Source: Halarcobacter sp.
GTDB taxonomy: Bacteria; Campylobacterota; Campylobacteria; Campylobacterales; Arcobacteraceae
Direction: 5' to 3'
Length of the DNA: 64,000 bases
Assembly: GCA_030145305.1 (NCBI GenBank)
Contig: JAQYVX010000008.1
Coordinates: forward strand, 62,001 to 126,000
Shown here one piece after another: positions 25,660 to 34,254 of the stretch (the stretch's first letter is position 1; each line of letters opens with the position of its first letter). A program made the position numbers and the translations under genes. The notes beneath the pieces were generated by a model. That model was not told where the DNA came from and ran no database searches. It saw only the letters and a list, made by a program, of their open reading frames with translations.

Positions 25660-26517
25660 ATGAACATAAATGAACTTAAAAAAGAAAGCAATCCCTTTTC
25701 TATAAGTAAATCAATAGTAATAATCATATTTATTCTGATAGTTGTAAAAAGTTGGAATGATACAGAAATGAGTTTTTCTTCTTTACTTGATGGCGGAAAA
25801 TTTATGCAAGAGTATATTATTGGAAATCCAGATATTCAAGGAAGTGGTTTTTTCCCGCCAAATTTAAATAGTGCAGATTTAAAAGATTATGCCTTAGCAA
25901 TGTTAGAAACAATTCAAATGGCAGTAATTGCACTTATCTTATCAATAATAGTTGCAGTTCCATTATCATATATGTGTTCAAAAAATATCTTAGATATTTT
26001 AATCCCAGGAAAAACTCCCTTACCTCTATTATCTAAAAAAGTGATATATGGAAGTGCTACTTTACTAGCAAATATTTTTCGCTCAATTAATGAAATTATT
26101 TGGGCATTAATTTTTGTATCGGCAGTTGGTCTTGGACCAATGGCAGGTATTTTAGCCTTAGGCGTTCATACAGCAGGAGTATTGTGTAAGTTATTAAGTG
26201 AAGGGAATGAGGCAATTGACCCAGGACCAGTAGAAGCGCTTACAACAACAGGCGCAGGATTTATAAAAATACTTATTTATGCTGTAATTCCTCAAACAAT
26301 GCCTCATTTTATTTCAATGGCATTATATAGGTTTGAGTCAGATGTAAGAAGTGCTTCAATCTTAGGTTTTGTAGGTGCGGGTGGAATTGGTTTTTATTTA
26401 TTCGACAAAATGAGAGCTTTTGAAAATAGTGATGTATGTACGATTATTATAGTAATTGTTATTACCGTTTGGGTTTTAGACAAAATAAGTTCAGTAATTA
26501 GAAGAAGGTTTATATAA
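25660..26517 (+). CDS. phnE: Phosphonate ABC transporter permease PhnE
   Basis: A 285-residue inner membrane permease with about six hydrophobic segments. The MetI-like coupling motif appears as EGNEAIDPGPVEALTTTGAG, and the C-terminal SILGFVGAGGIGFYLFD is characteristic of PhnE. It forms the membrane channel with PhnC and PhnD. The gene ends directly at the start of phnG (no spacer). Confidence 0.93.
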   Translation: MNINELKKESNPFSISKSIVIIIFILIVVKSWNDTEMSFSSLLDGGKFMQEYIIGNPDIQGSGFFPPNLNSADLKDYALAMLETIQMAVIALILSIIVAVPLSYMCSKNILDILIPGKTPLPLLSKKVIYGSATLLANIFRSINEIIWALIFVSAVGLGPMAGILALGVHTAGVLCKLLSEGNEAIDPGPVEALTTTGAGFIKILIYAVIPQTMPHFISMALYRFESDVRSASILGFVGAGGIGFYLFDKMRAFENSDVCTIIIVIVITVWVLDKISSVIRRRFI

Positions 26518-26931
26518 ATGAAAAGAGAAAGTATTAATCATTTAGCTCAATTAGTTCAAATTGATAAATTAAAAAGGCTATATGAAAAAATTGATAAAAA
26601 TTTTAAAGTAAAAGTTTTAACATCTCCTACAGAACAAACACTTTTAGTTCCAGTAAAAGATCCAATTACAGGAGGAAACTTTTATTGTGGAGAAGTATTA
26701 GTAACTTCTACAATTGTAGAAGTGCAAGAAGAAAAAGGTTGGTCTATGGTAATGGATAGTAATGAAGAACTGTCTTTATATGTGGCTGTATTAGATGCTT
26801 GTTTTGAGAAAAAGATTTATAAAGATGAAATCAAAGATTTATTAAAAGAAGCAAAAAAGAGTGAAGAGAAAAAGAATAAAAAAATAAATCAAAAAGTGAA
26901 CTCAACTAGAGTCTCTTTTGATTTATTATAA
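26518..26931 (+). CDS. phnG: C-P lyase core subunit PhnG
   Basis: A 137-residue subunit of the PhnGHIJ core complex that, with PhnI, attaches the phosphonate to the ribose of ATP (releasing adenine). Conserved PhnG features are PTEQTLLVPVKDPITGGNFY and GEVLVTSTIVEV, followed by GWSMVMDSN. The C-terminal 25 residues are a lysine-rich extension not essential to the family. Start codon immediately follows the phnE stop, with AAGAAGG as ribosome binding site. Confidence 0.92.
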   Translation: MKRESINHLAQLVQIDKLKRLYEKIDKNFKVKVLTSPTEQTLLVPVKDPITGGNFYCGEVLVTSTIVEVQEEKGWSMVMDSNEELSLYVAVLDACFEKKIYKDEIKDLLKEAKKSEEKKNKKINQKVNSTRVSFDLL

Positions 26932-26942
26932 GTAGGTGAATT

Positions 26943-27479
26943 ATGAAAACAGTTGATATAGAAAAAATAAATAGAAATAACTTTAAATCAATTATGAATG
27001 TTTTGTCAATGCCTGGAAAAGTAGAAAAAATTGAACCTTTATTCAAATCTACATTTTTAGCTCTTGCAAATACTTTACTTTATTCAGAAGTTTCATACTT
27101 TTATGATGGAAGTGAAGAATTTGGTTTAATTGATGCAATTACAAATGCCCAAAAAGAAGATGAAGAACAAGCTGATTATATTTTTTGTGATGAAATAAAT
27201 GAGTTTTTATTTAATAAAGCAAAAGTTGGAACATCAAAAGACCCTGAATTTTCAGGAACATTGATTTTTAAATGCAATGATTTCAAGGGCTTAAATGTAA
27301 GACTAAGTGGACCTGGAATCAATGGCTCAAAAGATATAACTTTGCCTGTAGATAGATCATTTATTAAGTTTTTTAATGAAAAAAACTCATCTTTTCCTTT
27401 AGGAAATGAAGTTTTCTTTTTAAGTGAAAAAGGAAAAGTTATAGGCTTATCAAGAACTACGAAAGTAGAGGTATTGTAA
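26943..27479 (+). CDS. phnH: C-P lyase core subunit PhnH
   Basis: A 178-residue PLP-transferase-like subunit (without PLP chemistry) of the PhnGHIJ core. It opens with FKSIMNVLSMPGKV, the conserved PhnH start, and has LSGPGINGS and the late FPLGNEVFFLS typical of the family. It is slightly shorter than E. coli PhnH (194). It ends immediately before phnI. Confidence 0.9.
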   Translation: MKTVDIEKINRNNFKSIMNVLSMPGKVEKIEPLFKSTFLALANTLLYSEVSYFYDGSEEFGLIDAITNAQKEDEEQADYIFCDEINEFLFNKAKVGTSKDPEFSGTLIFKCNDFKGLNVRLSGPGINGSKDITLPVDRSFIKFFNEKNSSFPLGNEVFFLSEKGKVIGLSRTTKVEVL

Positions 27480-28550
27480 ATGGCTTATTATGCAATCAAA
27501 GGTGGAGAAGAAGCGATTAAAAACTCCTTGAAGTATTATGAAGATTTGACAAAAGAAGCTCAAAAAATTGACGATGATGATTTAATAAATGGATTAACAT
27601 TTTCAATTGATAAAGTTATGAGTGAGGGTTCTTTATATAGTAAAAAACTAGCAGCTGTGGCTATTAAAAGAAGTGCAGGGGATTTATTAAATGCCTCATT
27701 TTTTTTAAGAGCACATAGATCCTCTTGTCAAAGAATCGGAATTGCAAAAGAGCTTGATGTTAATACTATGAGATTAAGAAGAAGAATTTCTTCGGCTTTT
27801 AAAGATATTGAAGGTGGTCAAGTTTTAGGTGCTTCAAATGATTATGAAATAAAACTTTTAGTTGATTTAAAAAATGAAAAAGTAAATATTGAAGATTATT
27901 CAAATGAAGACAATATTATCAAATCAGCACTAACTCCTTTGAGAGAAGATAATTTAATCAAAGTATTAAAAAAAGAAACTGAAGCTTGGGATATTACAAG
28001 AGCTTTTCCAAATGCTCCATATCCAAGAAGTGCAGTTCACCAAGTTATGAGTAGAGGGGAAAGTGGTTCACTTCTAGGTTTTGCTTATACTTCAATGAGA
28101 GGTTATGGTGATGTTCACCCCACAATTGGGGATTTAAGAATTGGGGAACTTGATATTGAGTTTATTCATCCTTTTACAAAAAAAGATGTAAAAATTGGTT
28201 CAATTGAAGCCACTGCTGTTGAAAGTGCTGGAACATTTAATAAAGATGAAGATGGACAAACTAGACTTACAACTGGTTTTGGATTTTGTTTTGGAAAAAA
28301 TGAAACAAAAGCCATTTCTATTTCAATAATTGATTTATCTCTTTACAATGATTCTTATACAGTAGGAACAGAACAAATTGTAGCAAGTGATTTTGAGATG
28401 ATGATGCACCATGTAGATGGAATAGAGTCTTTTGGTTTTGCAAATCATTATAAATTACCTCACTATGTAACTTTTCAAGCTGATTATCAAGTATTTAAAA
28501 GTGCAAGTAAATATGTAAAAGAACAAGAGCAAAAGGAAGAAAGAAAATGA
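27480..28550 (+). CDS. phnI: C-P lyase core subunit PhnI (nucleosidase component)
   Basis: A 356-residue protein, the catalytic component that transfers alkylphosphonate onto ribose of MgATP in the first lyase step. MAYYAIKGGEEAI is the highly conserved start; RGYGDVHPTIGDLRIGEL and GFGFCFGKNETKAISI are further core motifs. The C-terminal charged tail (KEQEQKEERK) overlaps the phnJ start by four bases. Confidence 0.95.
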   Translation: MAYYAIKGGEEAIKNSLKYYEDLTKEAQKIDDDDLINGLTFSIDKVMSEGSLYSKKLAAVAIKRSAGDLLNASFFLRAHRSSCQRIGIAKELDVNTMRLRRRISSAFKDIEGGQVLGASNDYEIKLLVDLKNEKVNIEDYSNEDNIIKSALTPLREDNLIKVLKKETEAWDITRAFPNAPYPRSAVHQVMSRGESGSLLGFAYTSMRGYGDVHPTIGDLRIGELDIEFIHPFTKKDVKIGSIEATAVESAGTFNKDEDGQTRLTTGFGFCFGKNETKAISISIIDLSLYNDSYTVGTEQIVASDFEMMMHHVDGIESFGFANHYKLPHYVTFQADYQVFKSASKYVKEQEQKEERK

Positions 28551-29371
28551 GATATGCATTTTTAGATGAAGAAGCTAAAAAAGAGATTAGAAGATCAATT
28601 TTAAAAGCTATTGCTATTCCTGGATATATTGTATCTTTTGCTTCCAGAGAAATGCCAGTAGCACGAGGTTGGGGAACAGGTGGATTACAAGTTACCCTTG
28701 CAATCATAAATGAAAAAGACAATTTAAAAGTAATAGATCAAGGTTGTGATGGTAGTGTTAATGCTGTAAATATTAGAAATTTTATTTCATCTGTTACAAA
28801 TGTAAAAACAACTACTAAAACAAAAGAAGCCACAATTATTCAAACAAGACATAGAGTTCCAGAAATTGATTTACAAGAAGGTCAAACTTTAGTTTTTCAA
28901 GTTCCTATGCCTGATATTTTAGAAACAGTAGAACCAAATACAGCAAAACAAAAAATCATGCACGCAAATGCTGATTATTCAAAGCTTTGGGTCTTATTAT
29001 ATGAAGACACTTCAATGTTTGGAGATAGTAGGATTTCAAATAGATACCCTGTAATTGTACATAATCGTTATGCAATGGATCCAAGTCCAATTCCAAAATA
29101 TGATACTCCAAAACTAAACAATAGCAAAGCTTTACAATTGTTTGGAGCAGGGAGAGAAAAAAAGATTTATGCAATTCCTCCATACACAGATGTAAAACCT
29201 TTGAAATTTGAAGATAAAGAGTTTAAAGTAGAAAATTTTGAAGGACAAACTTGTCAAAGATGTGGAAGTTCAAATTCATTTTTAGACGAAGTTTATGATG
29301 ATAATGGCGAAGTAAAATATTATTGTAATGATACAGATTATTGTGATGAAAATATTGGAGAGAATAAATGA
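28547..29371 (+). CDS. phnJ: Carbon-phosphorus lyase PhnJ (radical SAM)
   Basis: A 274-residue non-canonical radical SAM enzyme that breaks the carbon-phosphorus bond of ribosyl-alkylphosphonate. The iron-sulfur and radical cysteines are near the C-terminus: C236, C239, C260 and C266, spaced C-x2-C-x20-C-x5-C, one residue shorter between the second and third than in E. coli PhnJ. EMPVARGWGTGGLQ near residues 26-40 is invariant in the family. The start overlaps phnI and the stop overlaps phnK, as in most phn operons. Confidence 0.96.
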   Translation: MRYAFLDEEAKKEIRRSILKAIAIPGYIVSFASREMPVARGWGTGGLQVTLAIINEKDNLKVIDQGCDGSVNAVNIRNFISSVTNVKTTTKTKEATIIQTRHRVPEIDLQEGQTLVFQVPMPDILETVEPNTAKQKIMHANADYSKLWVLLYEDTSMFGDSRISNRYPVIVHNRYAMDPSPIPKYDTPKLNNSKALQLFGAGREKKIYAIPPYTDVKPLKFEDKEFKVENFEGQTCQRCGSSNSFLDEVYDDNGEVKYYCNDTDYCDENIGENK

Positions 29372-30204
29372 TATTAGATATAAAAAATCTTTCAAAGGTT
29401 TTTGGTAAGTTTTGTCCTAAATGTTTAGAAACAACAGGAGCTTCATATAATAGTTCTATTTGCCCAACGTGTAAAAGTGTAGTAGGGGTAAATAATATAA
29501 ATTTAACTTTAAGTCAAGGCGAGGTTTTAGGAATTGTTGGGGAAAGTGGAAGTGGAAAATCAACACTTTTACAGCTTATTTACCAAGATCAAAAAGCTAG
29601 TTTGGGTGAAATTTTTGTAAAAGATTTTATAGGTAAAGATGGTGAAAAAAAGAATATTTTGGATGCAGATTTAAATGAACTATCAAGTTTAAGAAATACT
29701 TTGATGTCAATGATTTATCAAAACCCTAGACTTGGTTTAAATTATAACTTTTCAGCGGGTGGAAATATTGCAGAAAAGATTATAGGAAGTGGGAATAAAA
29801 AATATGAAGATATTAGAAATAGGGCTTTATATTTTTTAGATAAAACTGAAATTCCAACATCTAGAATTGATGATTATCCTGAGTTCTTCTCAGGTGGACA
29901 ACAACAAAGAATTCAAATTTCAAAAGCCTTATCTAGTAATCCAAAGATTTTATTACTTGATGAGCCAACAACTGGGTTAGACCTTTCTGTTCAAGCTAAG
30001 ATTCTTGATTTAATCAAAGAATTACAACATGAAATTGGTTTTGCAATGGTAGTAGTTTCACATGATTTAGGAGTTATTAAACACCTAACCGACATTACAG
30101 TTGTTATGAAAAATGGACAAATTGTTGAAAATGGTTTAACCGACCAAATTTTGGAAGACCCACAACATCCGTATACACAACTGCTTGTGTCTTCAATTTT
30201 ATAA
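29368..30204 (+). CDS. phnK: C-P lyase ABC-type subunit PhnK with a four-cysteine insert
   Basis: A 278-residue ABC ATPase that binds the PhnGHIJ core. Walker A is GESGSGKST, the signature is FSGGQQQRIQ and Walker B is ILLLDEPTTGLD. Between the first strand and the usual VNNINL strand it has an extra ~20 residues with C16, C19, C32 and C35 (CPKC and CPTC), forming a probable zinc-ribbon or small metal site that E. coli PhnK lacks. It overlaps phnJ by four bases. The insert makes the protein about 25 residues longer than E. coli PhnK. Confidence 0.92.
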   Translation: MILDIKNLSKVFGKFCPKCLETTGASYNSSICPTCKSVVGVNNINLTLSQGEVLGIVGESGSGKSTLLQLIYQDQKASLGEIFVKDFIGKDGEKKNILDADLNELSSLRNTLMSMIYQNPRLGLNYNFSAGGNIAEKIIGSGNKKYEDIRNRALYFLDKTEIPTSRIDDYPEFFSGGQQQRIQISKALSSNPKILLLDEPTTGLDLSVQAKILDLIKELQHEIGFAMVVVSHDLGVIKHLTDITVVMKNGQIVENGLTDQILEDPQHPYTQLLVSSIL

Positions 30205-30213
30205 GGAAATAGC

Positions 30214-30903
30214 ATGATTAGATTAGAAGTAAAAGATTTAAATAAAACTTTTAATGTTCATACCAGAGGTAGTATTGAAGTTAAAGGTTTTGAAAATATT
30301 AATTTAAGTGTAAAACAAGGTGAGTTTTTATCTCTTTTTGGACCATCAGGAGCAGGAAAATCTTCAATTTTAAAGACATTATTTAGAACATATACTACAA
30401 CATCTGGAAGTATTATTTTTCATAAAGATAATGGAAATACTATTGATATTTCAAACGCTAGTGAAAGCGAGATACTAAATCTTAGAAAAAATGAAATAGG
30501 ATATGTTTCACAATTTTTGCAAATCTTACCAAGAATAAGCGCAGTTGATGTAGTAAGTGAACAGCTTATTTTCAAAGGTGAAAGTGAAGATGTATCAAGA
30601 ATCAAAGCAAAAGAGATGTTAGATTATTTATCAATTAGAGAAGAGTTATTTGATTTATCTCCTCTAACTTTTAGTGGAGGAGAGCAACAAAGAGTAAATA
30701 TAGCAAAAGGAATAATTGCTCCAAAATCTTTACTTTTACTTGATGAACCAACAGCATCATTAGATAAAACAAATACAATGAAAGTTGTTGAGAAGTTGAA
30801 AATTCTAAAAACTCAAGGTGTTGCTATGGTTGGTATTTTTCATGATTTAGAAGCCATGAATATAATTAGTGATTCTATTCACGAACTTAAAAGAGTAGGT
30901 TAA
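30214..30903 (+). CDS. phnL: C-P lyase ABC-type subunit PhnL
   Basis: A 229-residue ABC ATPase that associates with PhnK on the C-P lyase core. Walker A GPSGAGKSS, signature FSGGEQQRVN and Walker B LLLDEPTASLD are intact; the start EVKDLNKTFNVHTRGSIEVK is typical of PhnL. It lies nine bases after phnK and one base before phnM. Confidence 0.93.
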   Translation: MIRLEVKDLNKTFNVHTRGSIEVKGFENINLSVKQGEFLSLFGPSGAGKSSILKTLFRTYTTTSGSIIFHKDNGNTIDISNASESEILNLRKNEIGYVSQFLQILPRISAVDVVSEQLIFKGESEDVSRIKAKEMLDYLSIREELFDLSPLTFSGGEQQRVNIAKGIIAPKSLLLLDEPTASLDKTNTMKVVEKLKILKTQGVAMVGIFHDLEAMNIISDSIHELKRVG

Positions 30904-30904
30904 A

Positions 30905-32044
30905 ATGATAACAATATTAAGAAGTAAAAACGTATTAGTAAATGAAAAGTTTATTGAAGCTGATATTGTAATAAAAGGTGAGTTTATTCAAAGTATTGAT
31001 ACTTATGGTTCAAATGAAGTTGCTGTGGATTTAGGCTTTAAAAAGATTGTTCCAGGAATTGTAGATTTACACTCAGATGCAATTGAAAAAGAGATAGAAC
31101 CAAGACATGGAGCAACTTTCCCTGTTGAACATGCAATTGCTGAACTTGATAAAAAATTATCAATGGCTGGAATTACAACGATGTTTCATGCTATTGGATT
31201 TGAAGATAATCCAAAGAAAAAAAGAAGTGTTTATTTAGCAAGACAACAAATAGAAGAAATTTATAATGCAAATAAAAAACACTTAGGTGTTGATAACTTA
31301 ATCCATGCAAGATTTGAGTTAAGTTCTAGTGATGCGATTGAAGCTATTAAAGAAGTTATTGATTTAGGGATGGTAAAACTTTTATCTATTATGGATCATT
31401 CTCCAGGACAAGGACAATTTAAAACATTAGAAACTTTTAAGACATATTATTCAAATTATTATGGATTAAATGATGATGAAGTTCAAGATGTTGTAGATAA
31501 AAAAATGAACAAAGATGAAGAGAAAATTAATAATTTGATCTCTCATGCAAAAGAAAATAAGATTACTTTATTAAGTCATGATGATGATTGCATTGAAAAA
31601 CTTGATGGTCTTTTAGATTTGGGTGTTCAAATATCAGAATTTCCCCTTGATTTAGAAGTAGCAAAATATGCAGTTTCCAAAGGAATTGCTACAGGAATGG
31701 GCGCACCAAATATTGTAAGAGGTGGTAGTCAAAGTGGAAATATAGCAGCAATTGATTTAGTACGTGAAGATGTTTGTAAATACCTTTGTTCAGATTATCA
31801 TCCAACTTCAATGTTGCAAGCAGTTTACAAAATGAAAGAAGATACAAATCTACCACTAGAAATTGGTTTTTCAATGATTACTTCAACACCTGCAAAATAC
31901 GCAAACTTAACAGATAGAGGGGAATTAAAAGCTGGGAAACTTGCTGATATTTTAGTAATTGATGATTCTCATATTCCAAAAGTAGTATTAACTTTAAAAG
32001 ATGGAGAATCAATTTATAACGGGATTAGAGGCTTTAAACTATAA
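30905..32044 (+). CDS. phnM: Alpha-D-ribose 1-methylphosphonate 5-triphosphate diphosphatase PhnM
   Basis: A 379-residue amidohydrolase-fold enzyme that removes pyrophosphate from the 5-triphosphate intermediate to give the substrate of PhnJ. Metal-site motifs are visible in VDLHSDAIEKEIEPRHG, in LLSHDDD, and in CSDYHPTSML. It belongs to the main lyase pathway and follows phnL directly. A 22-codon open frame separates it from phnN. Confidence 0.94.
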   Translation: MITILRSKNVLVNEKFIEADIVIKGEFIQSIDTYGSNEVAVDLGFKKIVPGIVDLHSDAIEKEIEPRHGATFPVEHAIAELDKKLSMAGITTMFHAIGFEDNPKKKRSVYLARQQIEEIYNANKKHLGVDNLIHARFELSSSDAIEAIKEVIDLGMVKLLSIMDHSPGQGQFKTLETFKTYYSNYYGLNDDEVQDVVDKKMNKDEEKINNLISHAKENKITLLSHDDDCIEKLDGLLDLGVQISEFPLDLEVAKYAVSKGIATGMGAPNIVRGGSQSGNIAAIDLVREDVCKYLCSDYHPTSMLQAVYKMKEDTNLPLEIGFSMITSTPAKYANLTDRGELKAGKLADILVIDDSHIPKVVLTLKDGESIYNGIRGFKL

Positions 32045-32062
32045 AAATTAAAAGGAATTAAA

Positions 32063-32131
32063 ATGATTACAGTATTTAGAAGTATTTTACATTTAGAGGT
32101 TAAATATCATAATAAGAATAGAAGACTTTAA
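32063..32131 (+). CDS. Possible 22-residue peptide between phnM and phnN
   Basis: An ATG-initiated frame of 22 codons with a good ribosome binding site (AAAGGAATTAAA before the ATG) and its stop two bases before the AAGGAAA site of phnN. The predicted peptide is basic and not hydrophobic enough for a membrane helix. It could be a translational-coupling leader for phnN, a small regulator, or a remnant. It is too short to recognise. Confidence 0.35.
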   Translation: MITVFRSILHLEVKYHNKNRRL

Positions 32132-32145
32132 TTAAGGAAATTAGC

Positions 32146-32691
32146 TTGACAAAGAGAAAAATGAAAACTAAAATAATACTTATTGTAGGCCCTAGTGGAG
32201 TAGGAAAAGATACTCTTTTACGATATGCAAAAGAAGAGTTTGGCAAGAAGTTCAATTTTGTTAAAAGATATATTACTAGAAAGCCAGATTTAAATGAGGA
32301 TAATTACTATATTGATGATTATGCTTTTGAGATATTAAGACATAATGGTTATTTTGCTTCATTTTGGAATGCACATGAAAATCAGTATGGAATAGCAAAA
32401 AGATTTATTAATCCAGGAATTAATATAATATCTATATCAAGATCAAAAATAAAAGATTTTGAAAAGCAATATGATAATGTTTATACAATTAATATTACTA
32501 TTCCAAAAGAGTTATTAAAGCATAGGCTTCTTTTTCGTGGAAGAGAAAGTAAAGCTCAAATAGAAGAGAGATTATCTAGAAACTATGAAAAGATAAAAGC
32601 TAAAAAGTTAATTGATTTTGACAATTCTAGTTCTTTAGAAGAATCAAAAATAAGATTTAAGAAACTACTTAAAGAAATAAAAAATGCCTAG
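32146..32691 (+). CDS. phnN: Ribose 1,5-bisphosphate phosphokinase PhnN
   Basis: A 181-residue guanylate-kinase-like enzyme that phosphorylates ribose 1,5-bisphosphate to PRPP, returning the ribose carrier to metabolism. The P-loop GPSGVGKDT is at residues 15-23. RYITRKPDLNEDNYYI and FWNAHENQYGI are the family counterparts of the substrate lid. The start is probably TTG at 32146, five bases after AAGGAAA; the ATG 15 bases later is the alternative. Confidence 0.92.
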   Translation: MTKRKMKTKIILIVGPSGVGKDTLLRYAKEEFGKKFNFVKRYITRKPDLNEDNYYIDDYAFEILRHNGYFASFWNAHENQYGIAKRFINPGINIISISRSKIKDFEKQYDNVYTINITIPKELLKHRLLFRGRESKAQIEERLSRNYEKIKAKKLIDFDNSSSLEESKIRFKKLLKEIKNA

Positions 32692-32718
32692 AACAATTTT
32701 TTTTAAATGGAGAGAAAA

Positions 32719-33456
32719 ATGAAACTTAAATTTTTAGGAAGTGCTGATAGTGCAGGAATTCCCGTACATAATTGCAAATGCTCAATTTGCAATAAATATA
32801 GATTAAAAGAATTAAAAAATCTTTCAACTTGTGCTTATTTGGAAATTGAAGATAAAACAATTCTTCTTGATGCTGGAATAGAAAATATTTCAAATATCTT
32901 TGATACCAAAAAAATTGATGCTATTTTTCTTACACATTTTCATGCAGACCATTGCTTAGGACTACTTAGACTTAGGCATTCAAATGATAAAATCAAATGT
33001 TTCCATCCTCATGATAAAAAGGGCTTTGCAGATTTATTTAAGCATGAACATTCTATTTCATATAAAAAAATAGATGCTTTTGATACAAAGATTATTGGTT
33101 CAGTAAAGTTTACAAGTATTCCTTTGGAACATTCAAAAAATACATATGGATATTTAATTGAATATAAAAATATTAAAATTGCATATTTAACTGATTGTTC
33201 AGGCATTCCTAATGCAAGTCTGCGTTTCTTAAAATCAGTTAGTTTGGATTATGCTTTTATTGATGCTTGTTATGATGAAAGAAAGAAAAAAGGAAATCAT
33301 CTAAACTATTTACAAGCAACAAAGATTTTAAATAAGTTAGATGTTAACAGTGCTTTTTTAATGCATATTTCACATTCAACTCAAGAGTTTATTGAAAATA
33401 ATGATATTTCATTAAAGTATAGATATGTAAAAAATGATGAGGAATTCATATTTTAA
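32719..33456 (+). CDS. phnP: Phosphoribosyl 1,2-cyclic phosphate phosphodiesterase PhnP
   Basis: A 245-residue metallo-beta-lactamase-fold enzyme that opens the cyclic ribose phosphate made by PhnJ. The metal motif is THFHADH (H73, H75, D77, H78), and the N-terminal cysteines C19, C21 and C24 (NCKCSIC) match the structural zinc site of E. coli PhnP. I chose the ATG at 32719, preceded by GGAGAG; an ATG 12 bases upstream lies before that site. Last gene of the phn operon. Confidence 0.93.
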   Translation: MKLKFLGSADSAGIPVHNCKCSICNKYRLKELKNLSTCAYLEIEDKTILLDAGIENISNIFDTKKIDAIFLTHFHADHCLGLLRLRHSNDKIKCFHPHDKKGFADLFKHEHSISYKKIDAFDTKIIGSVKFTSIPLEHSKNTYGYLIEYKNIKIAYLTDCSGIPNASLRFLKSVSLDYAFIDACYDERKKKGNHLNYLQATKILNKLDVNSAFLMHISHSTQEFIENNDISLKYRYVKNDEEFIF

Positions 33457-33542
33457 CAAATTTGTAACCATTTTGTTTCCAAAAGGTAATCAAAATGAAA
33501 TTAAGTTTCTTTATTATTTGTACTTTAAAATAAGGAAAAATC

Positions 33543-33791
33543 ATGAAAATAGATCTTAGTAAAATCAAGCTGCATTACAGCAATGAAATATCACAAGCTA
33601 AAGCAAATAATTATGAAGCGGTTATTGTACCTTTAGAATATGATTTTGATATCTATTGTTTAAATAATATTGATGATGAGGATTATATATTTCAAATAGC
33701 AGAAGATTGTGGTTGGGATAGATTTATTTTAATTGACTTTATTAATAACAATGAAAAACTAATAAACTTGTTTGAACTTGAAGCCGCATGA
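33543..33791 (+). CDS. Small acidic hypothetical protein, 82 residues
   Basis: A soluble, acidic 82-residue protein with no family I recognise. It has a clear ribosome binding site (AAGGAAA) before the ATG and 86 bases of its own upstream region, so it is probably a genuine gene outside the phn operon. The C-terminus (LINLFELEAA) overlaps no conserved motif. Confidence 0.6.
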   Translation: MKIDLSKIKLHYSNEISQAKANNYEAVIVPLEYDFDIYCLNNIDDEDYIFQIAEDCGWDRFILIDFINNNEKLINLFELEAA

Positions 33792-33792
33792 A

Positions 33793-33990
33793 ATGTTTAC
33801 AAAATTAAAAGAAAAGATTAAAATAATTTTTGAAAAAAAAGATACTAAAAAAGAACAATATAAAAATTTGAAAAATAGAATAGAGCGCAAAATCAAAAAA
33901 CTCGAGGGTAAAAAAGATAAAAACTCTTCAAAAGAAAGACTAATTTACCATAATATGATTTCTAAGTTAGAAAAAAAATCACAAATGTAA
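33793..33990 (+). CDS. Small basic coiled-coil hypothetical protein, about 65 residues
   Basis: A lysine- and glutamate-rich small protein predicted to be one long helix or coiled coil. The ATG at 33793 comes one base after the previous stop, so translation is probably coupled; an in-frame TTG 21 bases upstream would extend it inside the previous gene. No own ribosome binding site is visible. No family recognised. Confidence 0.45.
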   Translation: MFTKLKEKIKIIFEKKDTKKEQYKNLKNRIERKIKKLEGKKDKNSSKERLIYHNMISKLEKKSQM

Positions 33991-34114
33991 GAATAAATTA
34001 AAAAATATTTTAATAATCAAAACTACCCACTACTTTAGATTATGATAAAATATCAAGTAAAAAGAAGTGCACTATTTTTATACAAATATAGTGTCTTAAT
34101 TAAAGGTTTAGTAA

Positions 34115-34137
34115 GTGAAAATGAGAGTCTATTATGA
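34115..34137 (+). repeat. Displaced ybgC 5' end, copy A (attachment-site-like)
   Basis: Start codon GTG and the first codons read MKMRVYYD, matching the real ybgC start at 36318 in 18 of 23 bases and copy B in 20 of 23; the shared core is TGAGArTyTATTATGA. A ribosome binding site (AAAGG) precedes it. Similarity stops right after the core and no thioesterase sequence follows, so this is a separated 5' fragment, marking the outer end of a probable insertion. Confidence 0.65.
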
Positions 34138-34254
34138 CTTTATTTACTTTCATAGGAATACTTTAATAAAGGGTTTTTTAGGCTTTCTGGTCTCAAGAAT
34201 TGATGAAAATGTTGCATTTTTGAATATTTTTTGGCACAAATCTAGCACACAATT

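Noticed and set aside
33457-33542. Imperfect inverted repeat (GTAACC...GGTAAT) after phnP as terminator
   Set aside because: The stem has gaps and mismatches and no T-tail; not convincing.
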